A stretch of DNA of 64,000 nt, taken from NCBI RefSeq assembly GCF_040939785.1, contig NZ_CP162553.1:4669001-4733000 (forward strand). The letters are read 5' to 3'. The position numbers and the translations under genes were made by a program. Below, piece by piece: positions 26,092 to 34,802 of this stretch (positions within the stretch are counted from its first letter, which is position 1; each line of letters begins with the position of its first letter). The stretch comes from Bradyrhizobium lupini (lineage in GTDB: Bacteria > Pseudomonadota > Alphaproteobacteria > Rhizobiales > Xanthobacteraceae). The notes under the pieces were generated by a model, which was not told the DNA's origin, did not search any database, and worked only from the letters and a program-made list of their open reading frames with translations.

Positions 26092-28459
26092 ATTGTCTGC
26101 CTCGTTGGCGAGCTTGGGCCATAGGGGTGAGTTCGTCGAGCACGACGCCGACGAGCTTGCGCTCCGCGCGGCCGAGTGTGCTCAAGATCTCCTCCAGGCC
26201 GTCGTTGATGTCGAGGCTGGTCGGCAGCACCGCCACCAGCGCGTCGGCATCATCGAGCAGCTTACGGCTGCCGGCCGTGAGTGGCGCCGCGGGGCCGTCA
26301 AGGATCACAAGGTCATAGCCGCCGGCGGAGCGCGCCTGCTCGATGGCCTTGCGGATGGCGTCAGTGGCCTTGCCGGCGTCGCGTTCGGCGGCCGGCAATA
26401 TCGAGATGCCGTTGAGTGTCTTGATCTCGCACGCGGCCTTGCTGCCGATCGAAAGCCATCCGACCTTGCTCGGCTCGCTCTTGCCGGGACGGCTGACCTT
26501 GTTCGAGAGCGGGTGCGCCTGATGGTCGGCATCGATCATCAGGACCCGGGCGCCGTCGCGCGCGGCCGCGAGCGCGAAATTCAGCGCGGTCACGCTGCGC
26601 CCGGTGGTCTCACCGGCACCGACGAGCGCGATGACCGGCATTGTCTTTCCGCCGGCGCGCCGGGCCGCCGTAGCGCGCATGTCGCGCCAGGCGTTGAGCA
26701 GCGTCGTCAGTGGAAAGCCGGGGCGCAGCGTTGGCCAGCCGAGCCGGGTGAGGTCGATGCCGCCGCCGGTGGCGAGAATGGCACCGAGCGTGTGGATGAC
26801 GTCGGCCTCCTGGAGGCGCGCGATCAGCGGCTTTTCGATCAGGGGCTTCTCGACCATCGAAGGTTGCAGCGGCGGGGCGGCGAGTTCCGGCAGTGCCTCC
26901 GCGACTTCCGGGGCTCGCGAGACCGGCTGGGACCGGGCAGTCTCCGGCGCCCGCGAAGGCTCTGGAGCTCGCGGAGCTTGCGGCAACGGAGTGCGATTGG
27001 GACGGGCCGGCGCCGGTGCCGGCGCGAACGCACCGGCCAACAGCAGCTCTGCCGCGACGAACCAGCTCGATGCAGCGATTGCGCCGAAGATGAAGCCGAT
27101 CATGGCGAACAGGCTCATCGCCGGCGGGAACGAGCGCCGCTGCGGCACCGTCGCTTCGCCGATGATTCGCGCCGCCGAGGTGTTCAGCGTCTCCTGCTCC
27201 TCGGTCTCGCGCGAGCGCTTGAGGAAGGATTGATAGACGTCACGGCTGGCATCGGCTTCGCGCTCGAGTTCGCGCAGGCGCACGGCGGCCTGGCTGAGCT
27301 GGACGCTCTGCCGCTTCTGTGCCTCCAGCGCCCGGCTGAGCGAGGCTTCAAAGTCGCGGGCGCGCGTCAAATCGTTCTTGGCGGACTGGGCGAAGCGGTC
27401 GATCTCTTCGTTGATGGTGCGCTTGAGATCCTCGACCTGCTTTTCGGTCTGGCGCAGCGCTGGATGACGCGGGCCGAGTTCGCCGGCCTGCTCCGCATAT
27501 TTCTTGCGCGCGTCGGCATATTGCGCGCGCAGGTTGGCGATGGTTGGCGATTGCAGCGCCTCGGAGTTCGCGCCTGCATCTGCCGTCGTGCGCCGGCTCG
27601 CCTCGATCTGGTCGAGGCGCGCCTGCGCGTCCATCGTCGCGGCGCGGGCGGCGGAAAGCCGCTGGTTGCTGGCGGAAAGCTGCTGGTCGCTGATCAGCGC
27701 GTCCTGGGTGCCGACGAAATTGTTCTGGGCCTTGTAGGTCGCGAGCACGGTCTCGGCGTTGCGCAGCCGCTCGCGCAGTTCCTTCAGGCGGCCGGAGAGA
27801 TCGTTGGTGGCGCGCCGCGCGGCTGACGCCTGCGAGTTGCGGGACTCCGCGAGGTAGGCGCTGGTCAGCGTGTTGGCGAGCATTGCCGCTTTCGCCGGAT
27901 CGGTCGACCAGACTTCGATATCGACGATGAAGCTCTTCTCGGTCTTGCGGATCGTGATGTGCCGGTTCAGCGCCTCGAGGGCGGCGAGCTGCACTTCCAT
28001 TTTCTCCGCGGCGGAGGGCGCGTGGGGCTGAAGGCCGATCAGGCCGAGCAGCGACGACATCACGCCTTTGCCGTCGGCGCCGCCGCCGAATTCGGGATCC
28101 TTGTCCAGATCAGCCTGCTGGATCACCTGGAGCAGCACGCTGTTGGAGGTGATCAGGCGCGCCTGGCTCTCGACCACCATCGACATGCCGGAGACGTCCT
28201 GCGCGCGGGGCGTTAGCTCGCGGTCGACGAGCTGAAGCTCGCGCGGGTCGACATAGAGCTGGGCGGTGGCGGTGTAGCGGGGCGTCAGGCTCTTGCCCAC
28301 GGTGACGGCAAGCGTCGCACCGAGCAGCGCGGCAACGGCAATCGCGATCTTCCGCCGCCAGAGCAGATTGACCAGCTCCAGCACGTTGAAGCTGGCCTGA
28401 GGCCGGTGCTGCGGGGCCTCCGGTCTGGCCCGATCTATCGGCTGGTTATAGTCAAGCAT
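26084..28459 (-). CDS. Wzc/GumC-like polysaccharide co-polymerase with altered P-loop
   Basis: A 791-residue inner-membrane protein of the PCP-2/ExoP type. Wzz domain with a first helix near residues 35-52, a long periplasmic coiled coil (about residues 180-400), a GNVR-like segment before a second helix near 440 (MIGFIFGAIAASSWF), a Pro/Ala/Arg-rich linker, and a C-terminal P-loop domain. The kinase-like domain keeps Walker A' (VLMIDADHQ, about 640) and Walker B (YDLVILDGPAA, about 715), but the Walker A reads GAGETTGRS, with Arg where BY-kinases have Lys. The C-terminus has a single Tyr (RGRQYA) rather than a Tyr cluster. It likely controls chain length and export; kinase activity is doubtful. 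Confidence 0.9.
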   Translation of the reverse strand: MLDYNQPIDRARPEAPQHRPQASFNVLELVNLLWRRKIAIAVAALLGATLAVTVGKSLTPRYTATAQLYVDPRELQLVDRELTPRAQDVSGMSMVVESQARLITSNSVLLQVIQQADLDKDPEFGGGADGKGVMSSLLGLIGLQPHAPSAAEKMEVQLAALEALNRHITIRKTEKSFIVDIEVWSTDPAKAAMLANTLTSAYLAESRNSQASAARRATNDLSGRLKELRERLRNAETVLATYKAQNNFVGTQDALISDQQLSASNQRLSAARAATMDAQARLDQIEASRRTTADAGANSEALQSPTIANLRAQYADARKKYAEQAGELGPRHPALRQTEKQVEDLKRTINEEIDRFAQSAKNDLTRARDFEASLSRALEAQKRQSVQLSQAAVRLRELEREADASRDVYQSFLKRSRETEEQETLNTSAARIIGEATVPQRRSFPPAMSLFAMIGFIFGAIAASSWFVAAELLLAGAFAPAPAPARPNRTPLPQAPRAPEPSRAPETARSQPVSRAPEVAEALPELAAPPLQPSMVEKPLIEKPLIARLQEADVIHTLGAILATGGGIDLTRLGWPTLRPGFPLTTLLNAWRDMRATAARRAGGKTMPVIALVGAGETTGRSVTALNFALAAARDGARVLMIDADHQAHPLSNKVSRPGKSEPSKVGWLSIGSKAACEIKTLNGISILPAAERDAGKATDAIRKAIEQARSAGGYDLVILDGPAAPLTAGSRKLLDDADALVAVLPTSLDINDGLEEILSTLGRAERKLVGVVLDELTPMAQARQRGRQYA

Positions 28460-28750
28460 GATCCCCAGCTTTCATTCCAAGTGCCGCGAGCTGAGGGGGT
28501 ACTCTTCGCTCTACGCCACGCACCTCAGATATAGGTGCCCACTCAACGCAACAGGGAAAATTAACCATACTCATTGAGGGACTATTCACCGAAATGGCAA
28601 ACAAAGCGTTTAAGCGCGTGCCTCTCTTCGACGCGTCGTCGTGACGCGTGCGATGGCGCGGTCCTTCAGAGATTAACGGTTCGTTACCCCGTGCGGCGTG
28701 GCCGCGAGGCTTCGCTGGTCTTGCGATCGGCCGCGCGCGCACCATGGCCG

Positions 28751-29551
28751 TCAGCTTTTCCGCAGGATGACGTGATAATCGCCGCGGCGGACGTCGGTCC
28801 CGCGCGGGAGCACGGCGTTGAGAACGGCGGCGCCGGCGTCGACCAGGGCTGCGAACAGCGGCTTGCGCCGGCGCATCTCGGGATAGCGCGGGCTCTCGAC
28901 CTCACGGCGGTAGATCATCTCGAGGCCATTGGCGGCGGCGAACGCTTCGAGCCTCGGCAGCGACACCAGGGGATGGAAGAAGGTCGGGAACGGCGGCTCG
29001 CCCGGCAGGCCGGCATCCTTGATGCCTCGAATGTGCCGGTAGAACCAGACGTGGAACCAGTGCGGCGAGTATTTGGTGACGACCCCGGACAATGAGCGCG
29101 GATTGGGCGCGCCGATCAGAATCATCCCGCCGCGCTTGAGCGCATCGCGGAAATTCAAGAGTGCGGCGTCGACCTTGGGAAGATGTTCGATCACGTTGTA
29201 GCAGATCACCAGATCGAAGGTCTCGCGCCCGAAGCGGTAGGTCTGGACGTCGCCGAGGATCGCTTCGTCCGCGTAGCTGTTGTTGCGAACCTGGTCCTCG
29301 TCGATGTCGACGACGGTGACCTTGCTGCGGTTCAGCAATTCCGGTGGCAGGACGCTGCACGAGCCGCCTCCGGCTTCGTAGGTGGCGAGCTGGCCCCGTG
29401 GCAGTTCGCGGCGCAGTACGTCGTGAACGGCGAGCAGGCTGTCGCGGGCTTCACCGGGGACGAGATCGTGCAGCGCCTGAGTGTGTGCAATGGCCGCGGG
29501 AATTTGGACCGCCGTGGCTGTCGCGAAATCGATCGTGGCTGGCTTGTTCAT
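28751..29551 (-). CDS. SAM-dependent class I methyltransferase in polysaccharide cluster
   Basis: A 266-residue methyltransferase. Start at ATG 29551 (MNKPATIDFATATAVQ); the longer frame to 29671 runs through non-coding-like sequence. SAM-binding motif I is a variant (ATYEAGGGSCSVLP), motif II acid in VTVVDIDEDQV, then the ETFDLVICYNVIEHLPKVD block and RGGMILIGAPNP, typical of Methyltransf_11/UbiE-like O- or C-methyltransferases. The C-terminal region (YSPHWFHVWFYRHI) is common in enzymes next to glycosyltransferases. It may methylate a sugar or lipid-linked intermediate. Confidence 0.85.
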   Translation of the reverse strand: MNKPATIDFATATAVQIPAAIAHTQALHDLVPGEARDSLLAVHDVLRRELPRGQLATYEAGGGSCSVLPPELLNRSKVTVVDIDEDQVRNNSYADEAILGDVQTYRFGRETFDLVICYNVIEHLPKVDAALLNFRDALKRGGMILIGAPNPRSLSGVVTKYSPHWFHVWFYRHIRGIKDAGLPGEPPFPTFFHPLVSLPRLEAFAAANGLEMIYRREVESPRYPEMRRRKPLFAALVDAGAAVLNAVLPRGTDVRRGDYHVILRKS

Positions 29552-29945
29552 TTTTTTCGGACCGCGCTTGTTCGACTTAAATTTACAGGAAAAATCTCGT
29601 GTGCCCGTAGAGCAAATCCGATGCCGCGACGCTTCACCCGCCGCGGTGCTTACGATCAGGTTAATGAGCATGTGCGTTAACTACGGCATCGTCCGCGTCA
29701 GCCGCCGTCGGCACGGTGGACCGCGAATTGCAGTATCACGCGCGCAAGGTTTCGCGGCAGAAACACCCGAAAGCGGTTAAGTGCATGGATGGCGGAACAT
29801 CGGCGGCCTTGGCGCCGTCGTCAGGCTCAAACCGGCCGTTCATTTTGGGACGCATCCGTCCCGGGGCGATGTGCCGTCGCGGGACGGCGCTGATCCCGGG
29901 ATCGAAGCAGGGCTTTTTCAATCTATCTCGGACATCTAGAACGTC
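29552..29945. other. Divergent intergenic region, no gene seen
   Basis: Region between the methyltransferase (minus) and a GT2 gene (plus). It is AT-richer than its surroundings and holds several TTAA words (for example GGTTAATGAG and GCGTTAACTAC near 29658-29683, and GGTTAAGTGC near 29777). No convincing ORF or RNA structure is visible. Confidence 0.5.
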
Positions 29946-30974
29946 ATGACATTGATCCCGACAGACCTGTCCGCCACGCGTATCTCGCATGCCGTGCGCG
30001 ATCCCAACCGGGAGATCGCGGCCAGCTCCCGGATCATCGACCTGTCGGTTGGTATCGTCGTCTGCATCCCCTGCTTCCGCCGCCCGCAGCATCTGCGGTT
30101 GACACTGGACTCGCTCGCCAGCCAGCGCACCCCGCGCTCTTTCGCCGTCGTCATGGCCGAGAACGATGCGGTCCGGCGCGAAAGCGCGCCGGTGGCCGCG
30201 GAGTATCTCGCCGATGGCAGACTTCAGGGTGTCTGCCTGGTCGAGAAACGGCAAGGCAACGTCCAGGCGATCAACGCCGCCTTCGAGACGGCGCTGGCGC
30301 TGTTTCCCGCCGCGACCCGGTTCCTGATGATCGACGACGACGAGATTGCCTCGCCCGATTGGCTCGAGCTGATGGTCCGCACCGCGGAGGCGACCGGCGC
30401 CGATGTGGTCGGCGGGCCGGTGCTGCCGGTCTTCGAGGACCACCGCATGCCCTGGCTTTCGCGCCACCCCGTTTTCTGTCCCGCCTATGATTACAGCGGC
30501 GCTGTGCCCTTGATCTACGGCTGCGGCAATTGCCTGATCACGCGTGCGGCGTTCGAGAGCTTTGCCCGTCCCGCCTTCGACCCGCGCTTCAACTTCCTCG
30601 GGGGCGGCGACTGCGATTTCTTCGTGCGCTGCCGCGACGCCGGCATGACCTTCCACTGGACGGCGGAAGCAGTCATCACCGAGACCGTGCCGCAAAGCCG
30701 CACCAGTTTCGGCTGGATCGTGAAGCGAGGCCTGCGCATCGGCGCGATCAATTATCGTGTGCAGTCCAAGGCCGCGCAGGGCGCTGCGGCGCGAGTGTGG
30801 GTGTTTGCGCAGATGCTCGGGAGGTTGCCGCTGTCGCTGTTGCTCGCGGCCGCTCTGCTGAAATCGTCGAAAGCCGTCGTCGCGATGCATCCCGTGATGG
30901 TCGCGCTCGGCTCGGCGCTCGCCGCGTTCGGCATCGAGCCGAAGCCCTATGAGGCCTCGAAGATCGTGTCCTGA
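29946..30974 (+). CDS. Family 2 glycosyltransferase
   Basis: A 342-residue GT-A glycosyltransferase. The nucleotide-sugar fold begins near residue 36 (VGIVVCIPCFRRPQHLRLTLDSL), the metal-binding DxD-like acidic motif is FLMIDDDEIASPDW (about residues 128-141), and the acceptor/base region includes GGGDCDFFVRCRDAG. A C-terminal hydrophobic pair (LPLSLLLAAALL, MVALGSALAAFG) may anchor it to the membrane. No clear ribosome site precedes the ATG. Monocistronic, facing a second GT2 gene. Confidence 0.9.
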   Translation: MTLIPTDLSATRISHAVRDPNREIAASSRIIDLSVGIVVCIPCFRRPQHLRLTLDSLASQRTPRSFAVVMAENDAVRRESAPVAAEYLADGRLQGVCLVEKRQGNVQAINAAFETALALFPAATRFLMIDDDEIASPDWLELMVRTAEATGADVVGGPVLPVFEDHRMPWLSRHPVFCPAYDYSGAVPLIYGCGNCLITRAAFESFARPAFDPRFNFLGGGDCDFFVRCRDAGMTFHWTAEAVITETVPQSRTSFGWIVKRGLRIGAINYRVQSKAAQGAAARVWVFAQMLGRLPLSLLLAAALLKSSKAVVAMHPVMVALGSALAAFGIEPKPYEASKIVS

Positions 30975-30989
30975 CGCCGAGGCGGCGGG

Positions 30990-31976
30990 CTAAATACCGA
31001 AGCAGGCGAGGGCGACCCTGACCGCGGAACGCGGCAGCGATTTGAGCGAGCGGCGCCCGACTATCCCGAGATAGGCGAAGGCCTGGCGATATCTACCGAA
31101 GCGGACCGCTTGCATTGCCGAATACGTGACGAGATGAACCTCGGCGGCCTGGCGCAGCCCGGCCGCCATGCCCGCGGGCAATCGCGCCATGATCAGCCCG
31201 TCGTCGAACACCCGCGCGATCGCCGGAAAGAAATCCTGTGGCGTCCGCACCGCCGCGTTCATGGTGTTGGCCGTGTGAAGGCGGTAGTCGAGCAGAAGGT
31301 TCGGCGCAAATTCGAATTCGCCGATCGCGGCAAGGCGGCACCAGCAGTGCCAGTCCTCGCAATATCTGAGCGAGACGTCGAACCCGCCGATGGCGCGGAA
31401 GGCCTCTGCACGTGCGAGCGCAATGCCGCCATTGACGATGAAGTTGCCGGCGGCGAGCCGCGCCAGCACGTCGCCGGACGGTTTGCGGCGGCCCTTGAGC
31501 AGATCCCGACGGCCGATCTGCCGTCCCTCGCTGTCGATCGTATTGTAGTCGCCGTAGACCAGAACCGCTCGCGGCGCGCCACGCGCAGCCGCCAGCAGCG
31601 CCGCGACCGCGCCGGGCCGCAGGCGATCGTCGGCATCGAGGAAGAGCAGCCATTGGCCGTTCGCATGCTGCGCGCCGAGATTGCGCGCTGCCGATACGCC
31701 GGCGGCGCCGTTGGTCATCAGGCGCAGTCGAGGGTCACGAATGGCGCGGACGATGGCGGGGGTGTCGTCGGTCGAGCCGTCGTCCACGACGATCACTTCG
31801 GTGACCTCGGTTTGTGCCAGTGCGCTGGCGAGGGTTTCGCCGACATAAGCCGCAACATTCTTGGCCGGAATGACGACGGACACCGACGTGGTTGAGCCGA
31901 CCTGCAGCGGGACGCGCGCCGCTGGAACGACGCGCGATGTGGCAGGCAATTCGAGAATGTCTTCCGCGGTGATCAA
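30990..31976 (-). CDS. Family 2 glycosyltransferase
   Basis: A GT-A glycosyltransferase with SVVIPAKNVAAYVGETLASAL, the VIVVDDGSTDDT acidic motif and LLFLDADDRLRPGA. I place the start at TTG 31976 (328 residues): AAAGGCGAG lies about 9 bases upstream, and the longer ATG frame to 32072 adds an Arg-rich stretch without ribosome site. With this start, a TTAA-N7-TTAAC box (31991-32006) sits just before the gene instead of inside it. The ATG at 32072 remains possible. Convergent to the preceding GT2 gene. Confidence 0.85.
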   Translation of the reverse strand: MITAEDILELPATSRVVPAARVPLQVGSTTSVSVVIPAKNVAAYVGETLASALAQTEVTEVIVVDDGSTDDTPAIVRAIRDPRLRLMTNGAAGVSAARNLGAQHANGQWLLFLDADDRLRPGAVAALLAAARGAPRAVLVYGDYNTIDSEGRQIGRRDLLKGRRKPSGDVLARLAAGNFIVNGGIALARAEAFRAIGGFDVSLRYCEDWHCWCRLAAIGEFEFAPNLLLDYRLHTANTMNAAVRTPQDFFPAIARVFDDGLIMARLPAGMAAGLRQAAEVHLVTYSAMQAVRFGRYRQAFAYLGIVGRRSLKSLPRSAVRVALACFGI

Positions 31977-31990
31977 GATACGGCTCGCCT

Positions 31991-32006
31991 TTAACGGTCT
32001 GTTAAC
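31991..32006. promoter_or_regulatory. CtrA-type box TTAA-N7-TTAAC
   Basis: TTAACGGTCTGTTAAC matches the alphaproteobacterial CtrA consensus TTAA-N7-TTAAC exactly and also reads as TTAA-N7-TTAA on the other strand. It lies immediately upstream of the chosen start of the minus-strand GT2 gene. A near match, TTAACGGTTCGTTAC, is at 28673-28687 upstream of the Wzc-like gene. CtrA control is inferred from the match only. Confidence 0.5.
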
Positions 32007-32183
32007 CAGGGCGCATCTGCGCTTGGCAATGCGATCGATCGCAACCCTGGCCGCCCTCGATGATACTCGCATCGGGAAAAAAGCGTCGCCACGAAGGCTG
32101 CCGCAGCGTTGGTTTCGTCAATTAGCGTTAAGCCGCCGGCATTAAGCCTGTGGCAAATTAGGAAGAGTGCGACAGCCGGTCCC

Positions 32184-33290
32184 ATGCGAGAATGCGCATC
32201 AGGCCGCCGCGGATGGACACCAGTGCCCGCAAAGACATTCGACTACGATCCCGACGATATGGTCCTCAACCTGTTCTACGAGGACAAGGACGATCGCTGG
32301 TTTCCCGGCGACCGGCATCTGCGGCGCATGGCGCGTCGCATGCTGCTTGGCGAGCCGCGCATGAGCGGGCAGCTGCGCGTGTTCCTCAATCTCTGTGCGG
32401 GGCTCGATCGGCTCGGTATCCGCTATCGCGTCAACGACTATGGCTACATCGCGCGACATCCGGGCGAACTCGCCTGCATCATCGGCCGCACCTTCTTGCT
32501 CGACAAGTTCGCCTGGAAAAATCCGATCCTGCTCGGCGTCGCCGCCCACAATCATCCGCTCGACGATCCCGACCTGTTCAAGCGCCTGCCGGTGAAGAAG
32601 GTCGTGGTGCCCGGCCCGTGGTACGCCGACATGTATCGGCCGCATTGGCCCGACACGGAGGCCTGGCCGATCGGCATCGACACGGATCTCTGGGCACCGC
32701 CGGCGACGTCGCAGAAGAGCGTCGACGTCCTGATCTACGACAAGGTGCACTGGGACCGCGATCGCTACGCGGCGGAGCTGATCGAACCCGTCCGCGCCCG
32801 GCTCACGAGGGAAGGCCGCTCGTTCGCCGAGCTGCGTTACGGCAGCTACAAGGAAGAAGACTATCGGGCCGCGCTCGCGCAATCGCGTGCGATGATCTTC
32901 CTCTGCCAGAACGAGAGCCAGGGCATCGCCTATCAGCAGGCATTGTCTTGCGGCGTGCCGGTGCTGGCCTGGGATCCAGGCGGGCCGTGGCGAGACCCCG
33001 ACTACTATCCGCATCGGGTCCAATTCGCGCCGGTGTCGTCGGTGCCGTACTGGGACGATCGTTGCGGCGCCAAGTTCGTCGACATCGCCGGGTTTGAGGC
33101 GGGCTGGGATGATTTCTGGGCCGGGTGCGCCGCCGATACGTTCGATCCCCGCGGTTTCGTGCTGGACAACCTGACGCTGGAACAGCGCGCGCTTCAATAT
33201 TACGAGATCGCGCGGAGCATCGTGCGGCAGCAGGCGGTGCCGCAGCGCCCCGCTGGACTGGTTGACGGATGCTTAACAGGGATCGGCTAA
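32184..33290 (+). CDS. Putative glycosyltransferase (GT-B type)
   Basis: About 368 residues from ATG 32184; the in-frame GTG at 32223 (VPAKTFDYDPDD) is an equally good start, and the frame extends to 32109. The product resembles GT-B transferases of capsule or O-antigen clusters: FYEDKDDRWFPGDRHLRR near the start, a LCAGLDRLGIRYRVND helix, an inter-domain WPIGIDTDLWAPP turn typical of GT4-like enzymes, and a C-terminal nucleotide-sugar site with NESQGIAYQQALSCGVPVLAWDPGG. It precedes the O-antigen ligase gene by 41 bases. The donor and acceptor sugars are unknown. Confidence 0.75.
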   Translation: MRECASGRRGWTPVPAKTFDYDPDDMVLNLFYEDKDDRWFPGDRHLRRMARRMLLGEPRMSGQLRVFLNLCAGLDRLGIRYRVNDYGYIARHPGELACIIGRTFLLDKFAWKNPILLGVAAHNHPLDDPDLFKRLPVKKVVVPGPWYADMYRPHWPDTEAWPIGIDTDLWAPPATSQKSVDVLIYDKVHWDRDRYAAELIEPVRARLTREGRSFAELRYGSYKEEDYRAALAQSRAMIFLCQNESQGIAYQQALSCGVPVLAWDPGGPWRDPDYYPHRVQFAPVSSVPYWDDRCGAKFVDIAGFEAGWDDFWAGCAADTFDPRGFVLDNLTLEQRALQYYEIARSIVRQQAVPQRPAGLVDGCLTGIG

Positions 33291-33331
33291 GACTTCGAGC
33301 TTCCCCCGGGCTTCACCACCAGCCTTGAGCC

Positions 33332-34738
33332 ATGGATCGCAGCGCCACTGACATGACCGACGTCGAGGCCCGATCGTTCGGCGGCGTCCTGCGCGGTGGG
33401 CTTGCAGGGGTCGACGCCGTGCGGGCGGCGCGCTGCCTCGTCGCAGTCGCAGCGCTGCTCCTCGTGCTGGTGACGCTCGATCCGTTTCCCGACCTGCGCA
33501 GCGAGGATGTCACCACCGTCGTCGGCGGACGAATGGCGCTCACTTATGTCGCCTGGGGCCTGCTGGCCGCGCTCGCAGTCCTGTTGGTCGCCGCAACGGA
33601 TGCGCCCGCGTTGAAGACGCTGGTGACGCCGCTGCATCTCTGCCTGGTCGGCTGGCTGTTGATCAGCATCGTCTTCTCCGAGAATCGCGGAGTCTCGATG
33701 CAGCGCTTCATGCTCGCAGCCAGCGTGATGTCGCTCGCGGTGCTGTTGCCGTTGCTGCCGCCGACGCAGCGCAGCTTCAACCTGTGCCTCGGCGGCGCCG
33801 CCCTCGTACTGCTTGCGCTCTGCTATCTCGGCGTCTTCGTGGCGCCGCAATACTCGATCCACACCGCACTCGACGTCACCGAGCCGCAGTTGGCCGGCGA
33901 CTGGCGCGGCAGCTTTGGTCACAAGAACATCGCTTCGCCGGTGATGACCATCCTGATTTATGTCGGCATTTACCTGTCTGCCATTGGTTCGTTCTTGATG
34001 GGGCCGGCCATCGCCGCGCTGGCTGGAATCTTCCTGATCTTCACCGGCGGCAAGACGTCGTCGGTACTGTGCCTTGCGACTTATGCGCTCGCCTCGCTGG
34101 TCTGCGTGACGCCGGGCCTGTGGCTGAAGCGGATCATCTGCTTCGTGCCGCTGATCGTGATGAACCTGCTGACGGTCGGCAGCGTCATGAGCCCGGCGCT
34201 CGGAGCGATGACGCGGCTGCTTCCGCTCGATCCCACCTTCACCGGCCGTTCCGCCATCTGGGAGTTCGCGCTCGCAGCTGTCGCGGAGAAGCCGATCATC
34301 GGTCACGGCTACGCCGCGTTCTGGGACGACGTGGCCGCGCGGCAGACCGCCCAGGGCGCCGAATGGGCGACGAGCGCGGCGCACAGCCACAACAGCTATC
34401 TCGACCTCGCGGTCACCATCGGCCTGCCGGGGCTGTTGCTGGTGATCCTCGTCTTCGTGCTCGCGCCGCTCGGCAATTTCCAGACGGCCCGAACTCACAA
34501 CCGCAGCGGTGCCTTGGCAAAGCTGTTCCTGACCGTATGGCTGTTCGGCCTGTACTACGGAGCCACCGAGACCTTCCTGCTCGAACGGCAAAATCCGATC
34601 TGGTTCATGTTCACTGTTGCCGTGGCCGGCCTGCACTTCCTGGCCAGGTTCCAATGCGTCGCGGAAATGGAACCGGACCCCGACGACTTGTCGCAGCCGA
34701 TGCAGGTGCAGTGGCATCAGCTTAACGATAAGCCGTGA
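33332..34738 (+). CDS. O-antigen ligase/polymerase (Wzy_C family) membrane protein
   Basis: A 468-residue inner-membrane protein with roughly 10-12 helices. The Wzy_C signature is present: TGRSAIWEFALAAVAEKPIIGHGYAAFW followed by the periplasmic HSHNSYLDLAVTIGLPGLLL block (in parts around residues 305-375), where the His-Asn-Ser-Tyr region is essential in WaaL/Wzy proteins. Such proteins polymerise repeat units or ligate them to lipid A-core. Sequence cannot separate the two roles; the nearby Wzc-like co-polymerase favours polymerisation. Followed by a CelD-like acyltransferase gene. Confidence 0.88.
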   Translation: MDRSATDMTDVEARSFGGVLRGGLAGVDAVRAARCLVAVAALLLVLVTLDPFPDLRSEDVTTVVGGRMALTYVAWGLLAALAVLLVAATDAPALKTLVTPLHLCLVGWLLISIVFSENRGVSMQRFMLAASVMSLAVLLPLLPPTQRSFNLCLGGAALVLLALCYLGVFVAPQYSIHTALDVTEPQLAGDWRGSFGHKNIASPVMTILIYVGIYLSAIGSFLMGPAIAALAGIFLIFTGGKTSSVLCLATYALASLVCVTPGLWLKRIICFVPLIVMNLLTVGSVMSPALGAMTRLLPLDPTFTGRSAIWEFALAAVAEKPIIGHGYAAFWDDVAARQTAQGAEWATSAAHSHNSYLDLAVTIGLPGLLLVILVFVLAPLGNFQTARTHNRSGALAKLFLTVWLFGLYYGATETFLLERQNPIWFMFTVAVAGLHFLARFQCVAEMEPDPDDLSQPMQVQWHQLNDKP

Positions 34739-34802
34739 GCTCACTTGTGGCGGCGACAAAACATAATCTATCTCGAAACACCAGTAATCGTATGTCCCGC
34801 GG

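Noticed and set aside
25772..27826. 684-residue open frame on the plus strand
   Set aside because: Antisense to the WecG-type and Wzc-like genes, whose motifs are clear; no family features in the long frame.
29736..30890. 384-residue open frame opposite the GT2 gene
   Set aside because: Shadow of the glycosyltransferase, which has its DxD motif and normal composition.
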